A stretch of DNA of 64,000 bases from Buttiauxella ferragutiae. GTDB taxonomy: Bacteria; Pseudomonadota; Gammaproteobacteria; Enterobacterales; Enterobacteriaceae. A program made the translations under genes and the position numbers. The stretch lies in assembly GCF_001654915.1 (NCBI RefSeq), contig NZ_LXEQ01000056.1. The stretch is one strand, 5' to 3'. The notes below the pieces were generated by a model. The model did no database searches. It was given only the letters and a program-made list of their open reading frames with translations, and was not told the DNA's origin. Below, piece by piece: positions 1 through 10,123 of the stretch (its first letter is position 1; every line of letters starts with the position of its first letter).

Positions 1-210
1 TTTCATGCCACACATAATTCAAACAAATATAATAAAATCAATATGATAATTAAAAATGGAAGGTAGGCTTAATCAGAGGATTGATCAGTGAGCGAGGTCA
101 CATTCGGAGATGTTAGGAAATGAACCCGCAGAAGGTTACGCGTATTTGTGGTATTGCAGGAAGAGAAGTTGCTGGCAGGAGTCAGAGCATGAAACTGGCT
201 ATGAAAGAAA
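1..210. other. Non-coding left edge
   Basis: AT-rich stretch downstream of cobB. I see no convincing gene. A 32-codon reading frame on the + strand (120-218) starts directly after AGGAA with no proper spacing and runs into the cobB terminator hairpin, so I do not call it. The neighbouring gene on the left lies outside the window. Confidence 0.5.
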
Positions 211-235
211 ATGGGTGAGGAAAAACCTCACCCAA
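211..235 (-). terminator. Terminator after cobB
   Basis: Perfect 8-bp stem GGGTGAGG/CCTCACCC around a short A/T loop. Read on the minus strand it lies just after the cobB stop and is followed by ATTTTCTTTC, a modest U-tract. It probably ends the nagK-cobB transcript. Confidence 0.7.
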
Positions 236-241
236 GAACTT

Positions 242-1063
242 TTATAGCCCTTTCAACAATCTATCCACATACTCCGGCACCACTTCACTGGCTAAACCAT
301 AAAACTTCTCTTCGAACTCACTCCCAACCTGGCTCGGTTCAAGATTCAGTTCAACGGTATGAGCGCCTTGCAAGCGGGCTTCGTGGACAAAACCGGCAGC
401 CGGATAGACGTGCCCGGACGTGCCGATGGCAATAAAGTAATCTGCCGTCGCCAGCGCCTGATAAATGTGATCCATACCGAGCGGCATTTCACCAAACCAG
501 ACAACATGTGGGCGCAGCGGTGCAGAAAGCTGGCAGCAATGGCAGCGATCCTGCGGGGTGATGTCACCTTTCCACTCAATAACTTGCCCGCTTTGCGCAC
601 AACGTACTTTCAGCAGCTCGCCATGCATATGGATAATATTTTTATTACCAGCACGTTCATGCAGATTATCGATATTTTGCGTCACTAACAGGAAGTGGTC
701 GCCTAGCTCTTCCTCAAGCCTCGCCAATGCAAGATGAGCCGCATTAGGTTTAATTTCTGCCTGCTGAAGCTGCTGGCGGCGCGCATTATAAAACGCCTGC
801 ACTAATTGCGGGTCACGGGCGAAGCCTTCCGGCGTTGCCACGTCTTCTACCCGATGTTCTTCCCACAAGCCATCGGTGGCACGGAAAGTCCTAATCCCTG
901 ACTCGGCGGAAATACCCGCACCGGTCAGTACCACGACTCTGGGTTTTTCCATCGCTTCAGGTCCAGGAATGTCTCTGAAAAAAGCGCGCTGACGCAAACG
1001 CTGCCTGAGCAAGCGTTTGGTTTTTCTGAACCGGCTGAGCCGATGTTGACGACGCGATAACAT
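242..1063 (-). CDS. cobB: NAD-dependent protein deacylase (sirtuin) CobB
   Basis: Cytoplasmic NAD-dependent lysine deacetylase/desuccinylase; in E. coli it deacylates proteins such as acetyl-CoA synthetase. The 273-residue protein carries the sirtuin NAD motif GAGISAESG (48-56), TQNID (128-132) and the catalytic His147 in HMHG. Tyr92 and Arg95, the pair that gives class III sirtuins desuccinylase activity, are both present. A Cys cluster (Cys155 and CHCC) fits the small zinc module. The basic N-terminal extension and an internal Met38 match the two known CobB isoforms. It starts 3 bp after nagK, so the two are probably cotranscribed. Confidence 0.96.
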   Translation of the reverse strand: MLSRRQHRLSRFRKTKRLLRQRLRQRAFFRDIPGPEAMEKPRVVVLTGAGISAESGIRTFRATDGLWEEHRVEDVATPEGFARDPQLVQAFYNARRQQLQQAEIKPNAAHLALARLEEELGDHFLLVTQNIDNLHERAGNKNIIHMHGELLKVRCAQSGQVIEWKGDITPQDRCHCCQLSAPLRPHVVWFGEMPLGMDHIYQALATADYFIAIGTSGHVYPAAGFVHEARLQGAHTVELNLEPSQVGSEFEEKFYGLASEVVPEYVDRLLKGL

Positions 1064-1066
1064 AAG

Positions 1067-1978
1067 TTACTCCGTGAGATGGAGGAATGCCGCACCACGC
1101 ATGCCGCCGGCATCACCATGACGAGCCGGTTCAATGCGCGGCACTTTTGCTACGGGCAAAAGATACTTAGGTAAACGCTCAGGCAGTAGCTGGTACAGCT
1201 CAGTAAAGTTAGATAACCCACCGCCGATGACCACCAGATGCGCATCGATTGCCGTTAACAGGCTGCCCAGGCAGCAAGCCAATAGCTCTACGAAACGTTC
1301 GACGTGCGCCACAGCGTTCTCATCACCCGCACGATAGCGAGCAACGATTTCTTTGGAATCCAGTGCTTCAGAGTAGAAGTGTTGGTAAACCCACGCAAAT
1401 CCACGGCCTGAAAGATAGTTTTCGATACAGCCATGCTGACCACAACCACAACGCGTAAGCGGAATATCACGCCCCAGCACGTTGAGCGCATCAACCGGCA
1501 GACGGGTATGGCCGAACTCGCCAGTAATGTAGTTACGCCCGGTAATGGATTTGCCGTTGACGATGATGCCACCACCGACACCAGTGCCGAGGATTAAGCC
1601 CATCACCACCGGATAATCACGGAACTCGTCATCCCAGGCTTCGGACAGCGCAAAGCAGTTGGCGTCATTATCCATGCGTACTTCACGCCCGAGCATCGAG
1701 CTCAAGTCGGCCTGCACAGGTTTGCCGCTGGCTGCGGGCACGTTTGCCGCATACAACGTACCATCGTCGGTGACCGGCATACCCGGAATACCGATGCCTA
1801 CCGACCCTTTAGTACCAAAACGGCTATCGGCTTCCTGTACCATGGAAACGATAGCCGCCAGGAAGTTCTCGTAGCTATCGTGTGGCGTAGGAACGCGCTT
1901 TTCCCACTGTAACCGGCGTTCAGTATCATAAACTCCAAGAGCCATTTTCGTGCCGCCAATGTCAAATCCGTAGTACAT
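1067..1978 (-). CDS. nagK: N-acetyl-D-glucosamine kinase (ROK family)
   Basis: Phosphorylates free N-acetylglucosamine to GlcNAc-6-phosphate in the cytoplasm, feeding sugar recovered from peptidoglycan into central metabolism. The 303-residue protein shows the N-terminal phosphate-binding GFDIGGTK motif, the catalytic-loop NDANCFALSE and the ROK zinc motif CGCGQHGCIE. It lies 30 bp downstream of lolE and 3 bp upstream of cobB, as in E. coli. nagZ, elsewhere in this window, works in the same recycling pathway. Confidence 0.96.
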   Translation of the reverse strand: MYYGFDIGGTKMALGVYDTERRLQWEKRVPTPHDSYENFLAAIVSMVQEADSRFGTKGSVGIGIPGMPVTDDGTLYAANVPAASGKPVQADLSSMLGREVRMDNDANCFALSEAWDDEFRDYPVVMGLILGTGVGGGIIVNGKSITGRNYITGEFGHTRLPVDALNVLGRDIPLTRCGCGQHGCIENYLSGRGFAWVYQHFYSEALDSKEIVARYRAGDENAVAHVERFVELLACCLGSLLTAIDAHLVVIGGGLSNFTELYQLLPERLPKYLLPVAKVPRIEPARHGDAGGMRGAAFLHLTE

Positions 1979-2008
1979 CGCTTTGCCGCTCCCCTCAGTT
2001 TTTAGAAT

Positions 2009-3253
2009 TTATTGTCCGCTTAATACCCGAGCTGGATCGATATTACTGGCACGGCGAGCCGGATACCAACTGGCGAGCAAACTCAGTAACAAGGCTGTGA
2101 TCAGTACATAGAATACGTCCAGCCAGTGAAGTTCTGATGGCAAGAAATCAATAAAGTAGATATCGCCTGACAGGAATTGATGGCCGATTAGTTTTTCAAT
2201 CACGCGGATAATATTGGTTAATTGCCAGGAGGCTAACACGCCGACAATCACTCCGCTTACGCTACCGAACAACCCCGCTAGCAGACCGTACCAGACGAAA
2301 ATCGCGCGAATCAAACCGTCTTTCGCCCCCAACGTTCGCAACACGGCGATATCACTGCTTTTGTCTTTCACCGCCATCACCAGCGTAGAGACGATATTAA
2401 AACAGGCCACGCCGATCACCAGCACCATCGCCAGATACATGATGGCGCGAATCATCTGGATGTCGCGGTACATGTAACCGTAGGTGCCAATCCAGCTTTT
2501 GATGTACACGTAAGCGTTGGTCACTTCACCGGCATCACGCACCAGTTGGTTGGCGTTAAACACATCATTCACTTTGATGGCGATACCTGTGACGCTATCG
2601 CCCATATCTAAATAGCTCTGCGCATCCGCCATGGGCACCATCGCAAAACTATGATCAAGCTGGCCGCTGAGCGCCAAAATACCTGCAACTTGCAGACGCA
2701 CACGCTTCGGTTGCAGCAGTTTGGTGCCACCATCGCTGTTCGGGATCATGATCGAGATCCAGTCGCCCTGTTTCACTTTCAGGGCATCGGCAACACCTTT
2801 ACCGATAATAATCTGTTGCTGACCGGCTTTAAAATTCTGCCACGCGTTGTTTTGCACATATTGAGGCAAAGCACTAAGGCGAACTTCCTGAGCGGGATCA
2901 ACACCTTTTACCTGAATAGCGCGCAGATTCGGCCCGTTTTCTACCAGGCCTGTAAAGTTGATATACGGTGCCGCTGCTGCAATACCTTTCACTTTTTCAA
3001 CGCGCTGTAATACGCCGCTCCAGTCATGAAATGGCTGATTAACCGGCTCGATTTCACCGTGCGGCACCACCGCCAGAATGCGGTTGTTCAGCTCTCGCTC
3101 AAAACCATTCATCGCACTTAAACCGACAATCAGCACCGCCACACCCAAAGCAATACCCAGAGTAGAGATGACAGAAATCAATGACACCATGCCGCTGCGA
3201 CGACGCCCGCGGCTAAAACGCAAACCAATAAGCAGTGACAGTGGCGAAGCCAT
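2009..3253 (-). CDS. lolE: Lipoprotein-releasing system permease LolE
   Basis: Inner-membrane subunit of the LolCDE ABC transporter, which extracts outer-membrane lipoproteins from the inner membrane and hands them to LolA. The 414-residue protein has an N-terminal membrane segment, a large periplasmic domain (roughly 45-260) and three C-terminal membrane segments ending in the FtsX-like PARRASNIDPARVLSGQ tail. Its ATG overlaps the lolD stop by one base (TAATG), implying translational coupling. LolE shares fold and ancestry with LolC, two genes upstream. Confidence 0.96.
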   Translation of the reverse strand: MASPLSLLIGLRFSRGRRRSGMVSLISVISTLGIALGVAVLIVGLSAMNGFERELNNRILAVVPHGEIEPVNQPFHDWSGVLQRVEKVKGIAAAAPYINFTGLVENGPNLRAIQVKGVDPAQEVRLSALPQYVQNNAWQNFKAGQQQIIIGKGVADALKVKQGDWISIMIPNSDGGTKLLQPKRVRLQVAGILALSGQLDHSFAMVPMADAQSYLDMGDSVTGIAIKVNDVFNANQLVRDAGEVTNAYVYIKSWIGTYGYMYRDIQMIRAIMYLAMVLVIGVACFNIVSTLVMAVKDKSSDIAVLRTLGAKDGLIRAIFVWYGLLAGLFGSVSGVIVGVLASWQLTNIIRVIEKLIGHQFLSGDIYFIDFLPSELHWLDVFYVLITALLLSLLASWYPARRASNIDPARVLSGQ

Positions 3254-3957
3254 TAATGGGCTCCCATCAAAGTCAGTTCGCTGGTCAAGCGGCCATCACG
3301 CATTTCAAGCTGACGAGACATTCGACGTGCCAGTTGCAAGTCGTGGGTCACCACCAGAAATGCAGTTCCCTGGCGCACGTTCAGTTCGCCAAGCAGTTCA
3401 AAAATGCTGTCTGCGTTACGCGCATCGAGGTTACCCGTCGGCTCATCCGCCAGCACCAGGCGTGGGTTATTCACCAGCGCGCGGGCAATCGCTACACGCT
3501 GGCGCTCACCGCCGGACAGCTCGGAAGGACGGTGATTACTGCGATGGTCAAGCCCCACAGCTTTGAGCATTTCCAGCGCGCGTTGCTTTGTTTCATCAGG
3601 GTGTTTTTTGCCGATAAGCAGCGGCATGGCGACGTTTTCCATCGCGGTAAAATCAGGCAGCAAATGGTGGAACTGGTAGATGAAACCGAGTTCGCGATTA
3701 CGCAATTCTGCTTTGGCGGCAGACGACATCGCACTCATCGCCTTGCCATTGAAAATCACATCGCCAGAAGTGGGCGTATCCAGCCCGCCCAGCAGATGCA
3801 GCAAGGTACTTTTGCCGGAACCGGAGCTACCGACAATCGCCATTAACTCGCCGGTATTGATGCTGAAGCTGACATCATGCAACACGTCCGTTTGCACTTT
3901 GCCTTCCTGATAGCGTTTGCACAGCTTGTCACACTGCAACAGGACAGAATTACTCAT
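3253..3957 (-). CDS. lolD: Lipoprotein-releasing system ATPase LolD
   Basis: ATPase that powers LolCDE. The 234-residue protein has Walker A GSSGSGKST (43-51), the ABC signature LSGGERQ, Walker B LVLADEPTGNLD and the switch histidine in VVTHD. The frame is open further upstream, but I start at the ATG at 3957 because this reproduces the family N-terminus (MSNSVLLQCDKLCKRY) and length. The start overlaps the lolC stop by 8 bp, typical of the coupled lolCDE operon. Confidence 0.96.
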   Translation of the reverse strand: MSNSVLLQCDKLCKRYQEGKVQTDVLHDVSFSINTGELMAIVGSSGSGKSTLLHLLGGLDTPTSGDVIFNGKAMSAMSSAAKAELRNRELGFIYQFHHLLPDFTAMENVAMPLLIGKKHPDETKQRALEMLKAVGLDHRSNHRPSELSGGERQRVAIARALVNNPRLVLADEPTGNLDARNADSIFELLGELNVRQGTAFLVVTHDLQLARRMSRQLEMRDGRLTSELTLMGAH

Positions 3958-5149
3958 AACGTAAAGCCTCAGCGGGAAGTGTCGCGGCAGCGCGCCACGA
4001 AGGATAAAGCGTGGATAACAGAGCGACCGCCATAGCGATAATCGCAATCACAATAACTTGTACAGGGTCGATGGCGACGGGCAGCGCGGCACCATCCAGC
4101 AACGCGCCAATAATCGGCATTAAATTGTTCAACTGGCTGGCAAGTAACGCGCCTAATAGCGCACCCAGCAGAGCGCCAATCACGCCTGCACTCGCCCCTT
4201 GCACCATAAACACCGCCATAATTTGGCGACGTGTTAGCCCCTGAGTCTGAAGAATGGCAACTTCACCTTGTTTCTCCATCACCAGCAAACCGAGCGACGT
4301 AATGATGTTAAAGGCGGCAACCGCCACAATCAGGCTTAATAGCAACCCCATCATATTTTTTTCCATGCGCACCGCCTGGAACAGCTCGCCTTTACGTTCG
4401 CGCCAGTCTTTCCATTCGGTGCCTTGCGGCAAGGTTTGTTGGCTCAGCACATCAACTTTCAGCGGTTCCGCCAGCCATAAACGCCAGCCGGTAATATTGC
4501 CCGCCGGATAACGCATCAGGCGCGAGGCATCTTGTTGGTTGACCAACATTTGGTAACCGTCGACTTCACTGTTTGCCGCGAAGGTGCCAATCACTGTGAA
4601 CAGACGCTGGCTTGGCAAGCGCCCCATCGGCGTAAACTGGCTGGCAGACGGCACCATAACGCGGATGCTGTCACCACGTTTTATACCCAGTTGCCCGGCA
4701 AGTTGTTCGCCCAGAATGATGTTGTACTTCCCGGCGACCAGGTCGGTCTGCTTAACGTTGACCAGAAATGGCGAAAGTGGATCTTTCTCTTCTGGCTTCA
4801 CGCCCAGCATCACCCCTACGGCGACGCTACGTGCGCTTTGCAGCACTACATCACCCGTGGTAATGGGGGCAACTCGCGTGACGCCTTCAAGGTTGAGGTC
4901 TTTTGCTGGAAGTGTTTCAGGATTAATCGAGCCGCCAGGCGAGGTGATGATCGCTTGCGGCATTAGCCCAAGAATGTTGTTTTGCAGCTCACGCTCAAAA
5001 CCGTTCATCACGGAAAGCACGGTGACTAACGCCATCACGCCAAGCGTAATGCCGATAGTTGACAGCCAGGAGACGAAGCGACCGAAGCGGTCAGCTGCTC
5101 GCCCACGCATGTAGCGCAGGCCTATAAATAACGCGACAGGTTGATACAT
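3950..5149 (-). CDS. lolC: Lipoprotein-releasing system permease LolC
   Basis: Membrane subunit of LolCDE that recruits the chaperone LolA. It has 399 residues when started at the ATG at 5149 (MYQPVALFIGLRYMRG), the same length and beginning as E. coli LolC; the 22 extra codons upstream do not look like protein. Membrane segments lie near residues 25-50 and three more in the last 140 residues, with a periplasmic domain between. First gene of lolCDE-nagK-cobB, transcribed away from ycfT. Confidence 0.96.
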   Translation of the reverse strand: MYQPVALFIGLRYMRGRAADRFGRFVSWLSTIGITLGVMALVTVLSVMNGFERELQNNILGLMPQAIITSPGGSINPETLPAKDLNLEGVTRVAPITTGDVVLQSARSVAVGVMLGVKPEEKDPLSPFLVNVKQTDLVAGKYNIILGEQLAGQLGIKRGDSIRVMVPSASQFTPMGRLPSQRLFTVIGTFAANSEVDGYQMLVNQQDASRLMRYPAGNITGWRLWLAEPLKVDVLSQQTLPQGTEWKDWRERKGELFQAVRMEKNMMGLLLSLIVAVAAFNIITSLGLLVMEKQGEVAILQTQGLTRRQIMAVFMVQGASAGVIGALLGALLGALLASQLNNLMPIIGALLDGAALPVAIDPVQVIVIAIIAMAVALLSTLYPSWRAAATLPAEALRYE

Positions 5150-5449
5150 GTATTCCGTCTTGTTGCAGTTGCGGATGCAAAGTTGCCGAGAAGTATATAA
5201 GCGATAACGTATCAAGTAAATGAAACATAACGTTTTTTTGTTTTTTCAGAACAAGTGAAATACCTTTTAAATCAATCTCCTAACATCTTGTTTTCGCAGC
5301 AATGCTGCGCAGAAATGGTCATTAATTGTCCCTGCGGAATTTCCGAAATTTTCCAGATTATTACAAAAACAGACAAATCAGATAATAAAAAGCCCGCCAT
5401 TCTTCCACCCTAAAAACAAATAAAAGCCAACTGAAGGTATTCCTGGCAC
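5150..5449. promoter_or_regulatory. Divergent lolC/ycfT intergenic region
   Basis: 300-bp AT-rich region that must hold the lolC (minus) and ycfT (plus) promoters. Its clearest structure is a 15-bp dyad at 5295-5309, CGCAGCA-A-TGCTGCG, with perfect 7-bp arms. It could be an operator or a small hairpin. I could not assign -10/-35 boxes with confidence. Confidence 0.4.
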
Positions 5450-6523
5450 ATGAAAGACAAACAATTGTGGATCAACCATATCAAGGGATTGTGCATCTGC
5501 CTTGTCGTTATATATCACTCGGTCATCACTTTTTACCCGCATCTGGTGCAGCAACAGACCGGGCTTGCGGAGGTCATCGCCAAAAGCTGGATTTACCTGA
5601 ATTTATATCTCGCCCCTTTCCGCATGCCGGTTTTCTTCTTTATTTCCGGCTTTCTCATCACCCGCTACATTGAGACGGTGAAATGGCGCGACTGCATTGA
5701 TAAACGCATCTGGAATATCTTTTATGTCCTGCTGTTATGGGGCGTGTTGCAGTGGCTGGGCATCTCGTTAATTAACCAATGGCTGGCACCGGAACTGGTA
5801 CATAACCCGGCGTCCAACGCGGTCTACTCAGAAAATCTGCTGCAATTTGCCACCAGCATGGCAAAAGCCAGTACCAGTCTTTGGTATCTCTACGCGCTAC
5901 TGCTCTATTTTGTGATTTTCAAAAGCCTGCGCCGCTACAAAGTCCCGGTCATCATGTTGCTGCTGGCAGTGAATGTGGTGATTAGCTTCATGCCGCTACC
6001 GTGGTGGGGAATGAACAGCGTGGTGCGCAATATGTGTTACTACGGGCTTGGCGCGTGGTTTGGCCCGCAACTGATGAGCGCAATGAAAGCGTTTGATCTT
6101 CGCCAACATCCTTTGATGTTCGCAGCCACTGCCCTGCTCTCTGCTGCGTTGTATCTGGTTAACATTCCAGTGATGATTTCCGTATTGTCGATTTTTGTCA
6201 TTATGAAGCTGTTTTATCTACTGGATAGCTGGCGTGAATGCCGTTCCGATGCATTTCTGAATATTGTAGGTTCCAATACCATCGCGATTTACACCACTCA
6301 CCGCATCGCGATTGAAGCGTTGAGCTTGTTTATGCTGGGGCAAATTAGCGCAGGGCGAATTTCGGGTAACCTGTTGCTCGCCATCTTGTTGGTTTATCCG
6401 TTTGCCAGCCTGGCGATATGTACCTTGTTGGGCTTAGGATTCAGAAAATTATCGCGCACCCTGTGCGGTGATATGTTCTTTTCACCGCCAGCGAAAATGG
6501 TGGTAGCGACCGACACACGTTAA
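5450..6523 (+). CDS. ycfT: Inner-membrane acyltransferase-3 family protein YcfT
   Basis: 357-residue, very hydrophobic protein with about ten predicted membrane segments. The start WINHIKGLCICLVVIYHS is typical of acyltransferase family 3 (OafA/YcfT-like), in which the histidine in the first helix (here the H of VVIYHS) and the following FFISGFLI segment are characteristic. Such proteins usually O-acylate carbohydrates, but the substrate of YcfT is not known to me. It stands alone between divergent lolC and downstream mfd. Confidence 0.85.
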   Translation: MKDKQLWINHIKGLCICLVVIYHSVITFYPHLVQQQTGLAEVIAKSWIYLNLYLAPFRMPVFFFISGFLITRYIETVKWRDCIDKRIWNIFYVLLLWGVLQWLGISLINQWLAPELVHNPASNAVYSENLLQFATSMAKASTSLWYLYALLLYFVIFKSLRRYKVPVIMLLLAVNVVISFMPLPWWGMNSVVRNMCYYGLGAWFGPQLMSAMKAFDLRQHPLMFAATALLSAALYLVNIPVMISVLSIFVIMKLFYLLDSWRECRSDAFLNIVGSNTIAIYTTHRIAIEALSLFMLGQISAGRISGNLLLAILLVYPFASLAICTLLGLGFRKLSRTLCGDMFFSPPAKMVVATDTR

Positions 6524-6666
6524 GCGAGCTTTGGCTGGAAGGACGAAATCTCCGCAGGCTTTGCGATTGGCTAAACGATCGCGGATAATACAAGGCAACT
6601 TCTTGACGCGTCTGCGAACTATAGACCCACAAAAAAGATGCAACCTGAGAGATATTGATATCTTCT

Positions 6667-9600
6667 ATGCCTGAAAATTATCGCTATTCCTTACCTGTTA
6701 AAGCTGGCGATCAACGCCAGCTTGGTGAACTCACCGGTTCTGCCTGTGCAACTGAAGTAGCCGAAATCGTCGAGCGCCATAATGGCCCGGTAGTGCTTAT
6801 CGCGCCGGATATGCAGAACGCCTTGCGCCTGCATGACGAGATAACTCAGTTTACGGAAAGCCTGGTGGTGAATCTTGCCGACTGGGAAACGCTGCCGTAC
6901 GACAGTTTCTCGCCGCATCAGGAAATTATTTCTTCGCGTTTATCCACGCTCTATCAGTTGCCAACCATGCAGCGCGGCGTGTTGATTCTGCCGGTGAACA
7001 CCCTGATGCAGCGCGTTTGCCCGCACAGTTTTTTGCACGGCCATGCGCTGGTGATGAACAAAGGGCAGCAATTATCACGTGATAATTTGCGCAGCCAGTT
7101 AGAACAAGCAGGTTATCGCAGCGTCGATCAGGTAATGGAACACGGTGAATTTGCCACCCGTGGCGCGTTGCTTGATCTCTACCCGATGGGTAGTGACCAG
7201 CCTTATCGCATCGACTTCTTTGATGACGAAATCGACAGTCTGCGCGTGTTTGATGTCGACACCCAGCGCACGCTCGAAGAAGTCGACGCCATTAATTTAC
7301 TTCCCGCACACGAATTCCCGACCGATAAAAACGCCATCGAGCTGTTCCGTAGCCAGTGGCGCGACAAGTTTGACGTGAAGCGTGAACCTGAGCATATCTA
7401 TCAGCAAGTCAGCAAAGGCACGCTCCCGGCGGGGATTGAGTACTGGCAGCCGTTATTCTTTAGCGAGCCATTACCAGCGCTGTTTAGTTACTTCCCAAAA
7501 AATACTCTGCTGATTAATACCGGCGATATCGAAACCAGCGCCGATCGTTTCTGGCAGGATACGTTTGCCCGTTTCGAAAATCGCGGCGTCGACCCGATGC
7601 GCCCGTTGCTGCCGCCAGAAAGCCTGTGGCTGCGCGTGGACGAGCTGTTCAGCGAGTTAAAAGCCTGGCCGCGTATTCAGCTCAAAACCGAATCGTTAGC
7701 GGACAAAGCCGCGTTCACCAATCTGGGTTATCGCGCCCTGCCTGACCTTTCTGTTCAGGCACAGCAAAAAGCCCCGCTCGATAACCTGCGTAAATTCCTT
7801 GAGTCGTTCGCCGGCCCGGTGGTGTTTTCCGTAGAAAGTGAAGGCCGACGTGAAGCACTGGGTGAGCTGTTATCACGGATAAAAGTGGCGCCAAAGCGCA
7901 TCTATCGTCTTGATGAAGCCGCCGATAATGGCCGTTATTTGATGCAGGGTTCCAGCGAGCATGGGTTTATCGATACCCTGCGCAACCGTGCATTGATTTG
8001 CGAAAGCGACCTGTTGGGTGAACGCGTCAGCCGCCGCCGTCAGGATAGCCGCCGTACCATCAACCCGGATACCTTGATTCGTAACCTGGCTGAGCTACAT
8101 ACCGGCCAGCCGGTGGTGCATCTTGAACATGGCGTTGGGCGTTATGCTGGATTAACCACGCTTGAAGCGGGCGGCATAACAGCTGAATACCTGATGCTGA
8201 CCTATCACGGCGACGCCAAACTTTACGTGCCGGTTTCATCGCTGCATTTGATCAGCCGCTATGCGGGCGGTGCCGAAGAAAATGCGCCGCTGCATAAACT
8301 TGGCAGCGATGCCTGGTCACGCGCCCGTCAAAAAGCCGCCGAGAAAGTGCGCGATGTGGCTGCAGAATTACTGGATATTTATGCGCAGCGTGCCGCAAAA
8401 CAAGGTTTTGCGTTTAAGCATGACCGCGAACAGTATCAGCTGTTCTGTGATGCTTTCCCGTTTGAAACCACACCGGATCAGGCCCAGGCTATTAACGCGG
8501 TATTGAGTGACATGTGCCAGCCGCTGGCAATGGACAGACTGGTATGCGGTGATGTGGGCTTTGGTAAAACCGAAGTGGCGATGCGCGCCGCCTTCCTCGC
8601 GGTGGAAAACCACAAACAAGTTGCTGTGTTAGTGCCGACCACCCTGCTCGCTCAACAGCATCTGGATAACTTCCGTGACCGCTTCGCCAACTGGCCTGTG
8701 CGTATCGAAATGTTATCGCGTTTCCGCACGGCCAAAGAGCAAGCGCAAATTCTGCAGGAAGCCAGCGAAGGGAAAGTCGATATTCTTATCGGCACCCATA
8801 AGCTGCTGCAAAATGATGTGAAGATGAAAGATCTCGGCCTGCTGATTGTCGATGAAGAGCATCGTTTTGGCGTGCGCCATAAAGAACGGATTAAAGCGAT
8901 GCGCGCCGATGTCGACATCCTGACGCTAACTGCAACACCGATTCCACGCACGCTGAATATGGCAATGAGCGGGATGCGCGATTTGTCGATTATCGCCACC
9001 CCTCCGGCACGCCGCCTGGCGGTGAAAACCTTCGTTCGCCAGTACGATGAACTGGTCGTCCGTGAAGCCATACTGCGTGAAGTGCTGCGTGGCGGCCAGG
9101 TTTACTATCTTTATAACGATGTGGAAAACATCCAGAAGGCGGCAGACCGCCTCGCGGTATTAGTGCCTGAAGCACGTATCACCATTGGTCACGGGCAAAT
9201 GCGTGAACGTGAACTGGAACGAGTGATGAACGACTTCCACCACCAGCGTTTTAACGTGTTGGTGTGTACCACGATTATCGAAACCGGTATCGATATTCCG
9301 ACTGCCAATACCATTATCATCGAACGTGCCGATCATTTCGGCCTTGCGCAGTTGCACCAGTTACGTGGCCGCGTCGGGCGTTCGCATCACCAGGCTTACG
9401 CATGGTTGTTAACCCCACATCCAAAAGCAATGACCACCGACGCACAGAAACGCCTGGAGGCTATCGCTTCTCTCGAAGATTTAGGTGCCGGTTTTGCGCT
9501 TGCGACTCATGACCTGGAGATTCGTGGTGCGGGTGAGTTGCTTGGCGAAGGCCAAAGCGGTTCGATGGAAACCATCGGTTTCTCGCTGTATATGGAGATG

Positions 9601-10113
9601 CTGGAAAATGCGGTCGATGCGCTTAAAGATGGCCGCGAGCCGTCACTGGAAGATTTGACCAGCAGCCAGACCGAAGTTGAACTGCGCATGCCTGCCCTGT
9701 TGCCTGATGATTTTATCCCGGACGTCAATACCCGACTGTCATTCTATAAACGCATTGCCAGTGCAAAAACCGGGCATGAACTGGACGAGTTAAAAGTCGA
9801 GTTAATTGACCGCTTTGGCCTGCTGCCGGATCCCGCACGTAACCTGCTGGATATTGCCGCGTTGCGCCAGCAGGCGCAGAAACTCGGGGTGCGTAAAATT
9901 GAAGGCAACGAAAAAGGTGGCGTGATTGAGTTTGCCGAGAAGAACCATGTCAATCCGGTTTGGCTGATTGGCTTGCTGCAAAAACAGCCTCAGCACTACC
10001 GTCTGGATGGGCCAACTCGCCTGAAATTTATTGAAGATCTCGCCGACCGCAAAGCCCGGATGGAATGGGTGCGTAACTTTATGCAGCAGCTCGCGCAGAA
10101 CGCAGCGGCTTAA
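6667..10113 (+). CDS. mfd: Transcription-repair coupling factor Mfd
   Basis: DNA translocase that removes RNA polymerase stalled at lesions and recruits UvrA. I start at ATG 6667 (MPENYRYSLPVKAGDQ), giving 1148 residues as in E. coli; four more in-frame codons upstream are unlikely to be used. The order is UvrB-like module, RNA polymerase-interacting domain (HLEHGVGRYAGL begins it, near 485), then RecG-like helicase motifs with Walker A GDVGFGKTEVA and the DEEH box, motif VI QLRGRVGRSHHQAYAW, and a C-terminal regulatory domain. No truncation. Confidence 0.97.
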   Translation: MPENYRYSLPVKAGDQRQLGELTGSACATEVAEIVERHNGPVVLIAPDMQNALRLHDEITQFTESLVVNLADWETLPYDSFSPHQEIISSRLSTLYQLPTMQRGVLILPVNTLMQRVCPHSFLHGHALVMNKGQQLSRDNLRSQLEQAGYRSVDQVMEHGEFATRGALLDLYPMGSDQPYRIDFFDDEIDSLRVFDVDTQRTLEEVDAINLLPAHEFPTDKNAIELFRSQWRDKFDVKREPEHIYQQVSKGTLPAGIEYWQPLFFSEPLPALFSYFPKNTLLINTGDIETSADRFWQDTFARFENRGVDPMRPLLPPESLWLRVDELFSELKAWPRIQLKTESLADKAAFTNLGYRALPDLSVQAQQKAPLDNLRKFLESFAGPVVFSVESEGRREALGELLSRIKVAPKRIYRLDEAADNGRYLMQGSSEHGFIDTLRNRALICESDLLGERVSRRRQDSRRTINPDTLIRNLAELHTGQPVVHLEHGVGRYAGLTTLEAGGITAEYLMLTYHGDAKLYVPVSSLHLISRYAGGAEENAPLHKLGSDAWSRARQKAAEKVRDVAAELLDIYAQRAAKQGFAFKHDREQYQLFCDAFPFETTPDQAQAINAVLSDMCQPLAMDRLVCGDVGFGKTEVAMRAAFLAVENHKQVAVLVPTTLLAQQHLDNFRDRFANWPVRIEMLSRFRTAKEQAQILQEASEGKVDILIGTHKLLQNDVKMKDLGLLIVDEEHRFGVRHKERIKAMRADVDILTLTATPIPRTLNMAMSGMRDLSIIATPPARRLAVKTFVRQYDELVVREAILREVLRGGQVYYLYNDVENIQKAADRLAVLVPEARITIGHGQMRERELERVMNDFHHQRFNVLVCTTIIETGIDIPTANTIIIERADHFGLAQLHQLRGRVGRSHHQAYAWLLTPHPKAMTTDAQKRLEAIASLEDLGAGFALATHDLEIRGAGELLGEGQSGSMETIGFSLYMEMLENAVDALKDGREPSLEDLTSSQTEVELRMPALLPDDFIPDVNTRLSFYKRIASAKTGHELDELKVELIDRFGLLPDPARNLLDIAALRQQAQKLGVRKIEGNEKGGVIEFAEKNHVNPVWLIGLLQKQPQHYRLDGPTRLKFIEDLADRKARMEWVRNFMQQLAQNAAA

Positions 10114-10123
10114 TCTGCCAGCA

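Noticed and set aside
120..218. 32-codon reading frame at the left edge
   Set aside because: AGGAA abuts the ATG and the frame ends inside the cobB terminator hairpin; no family recognised.
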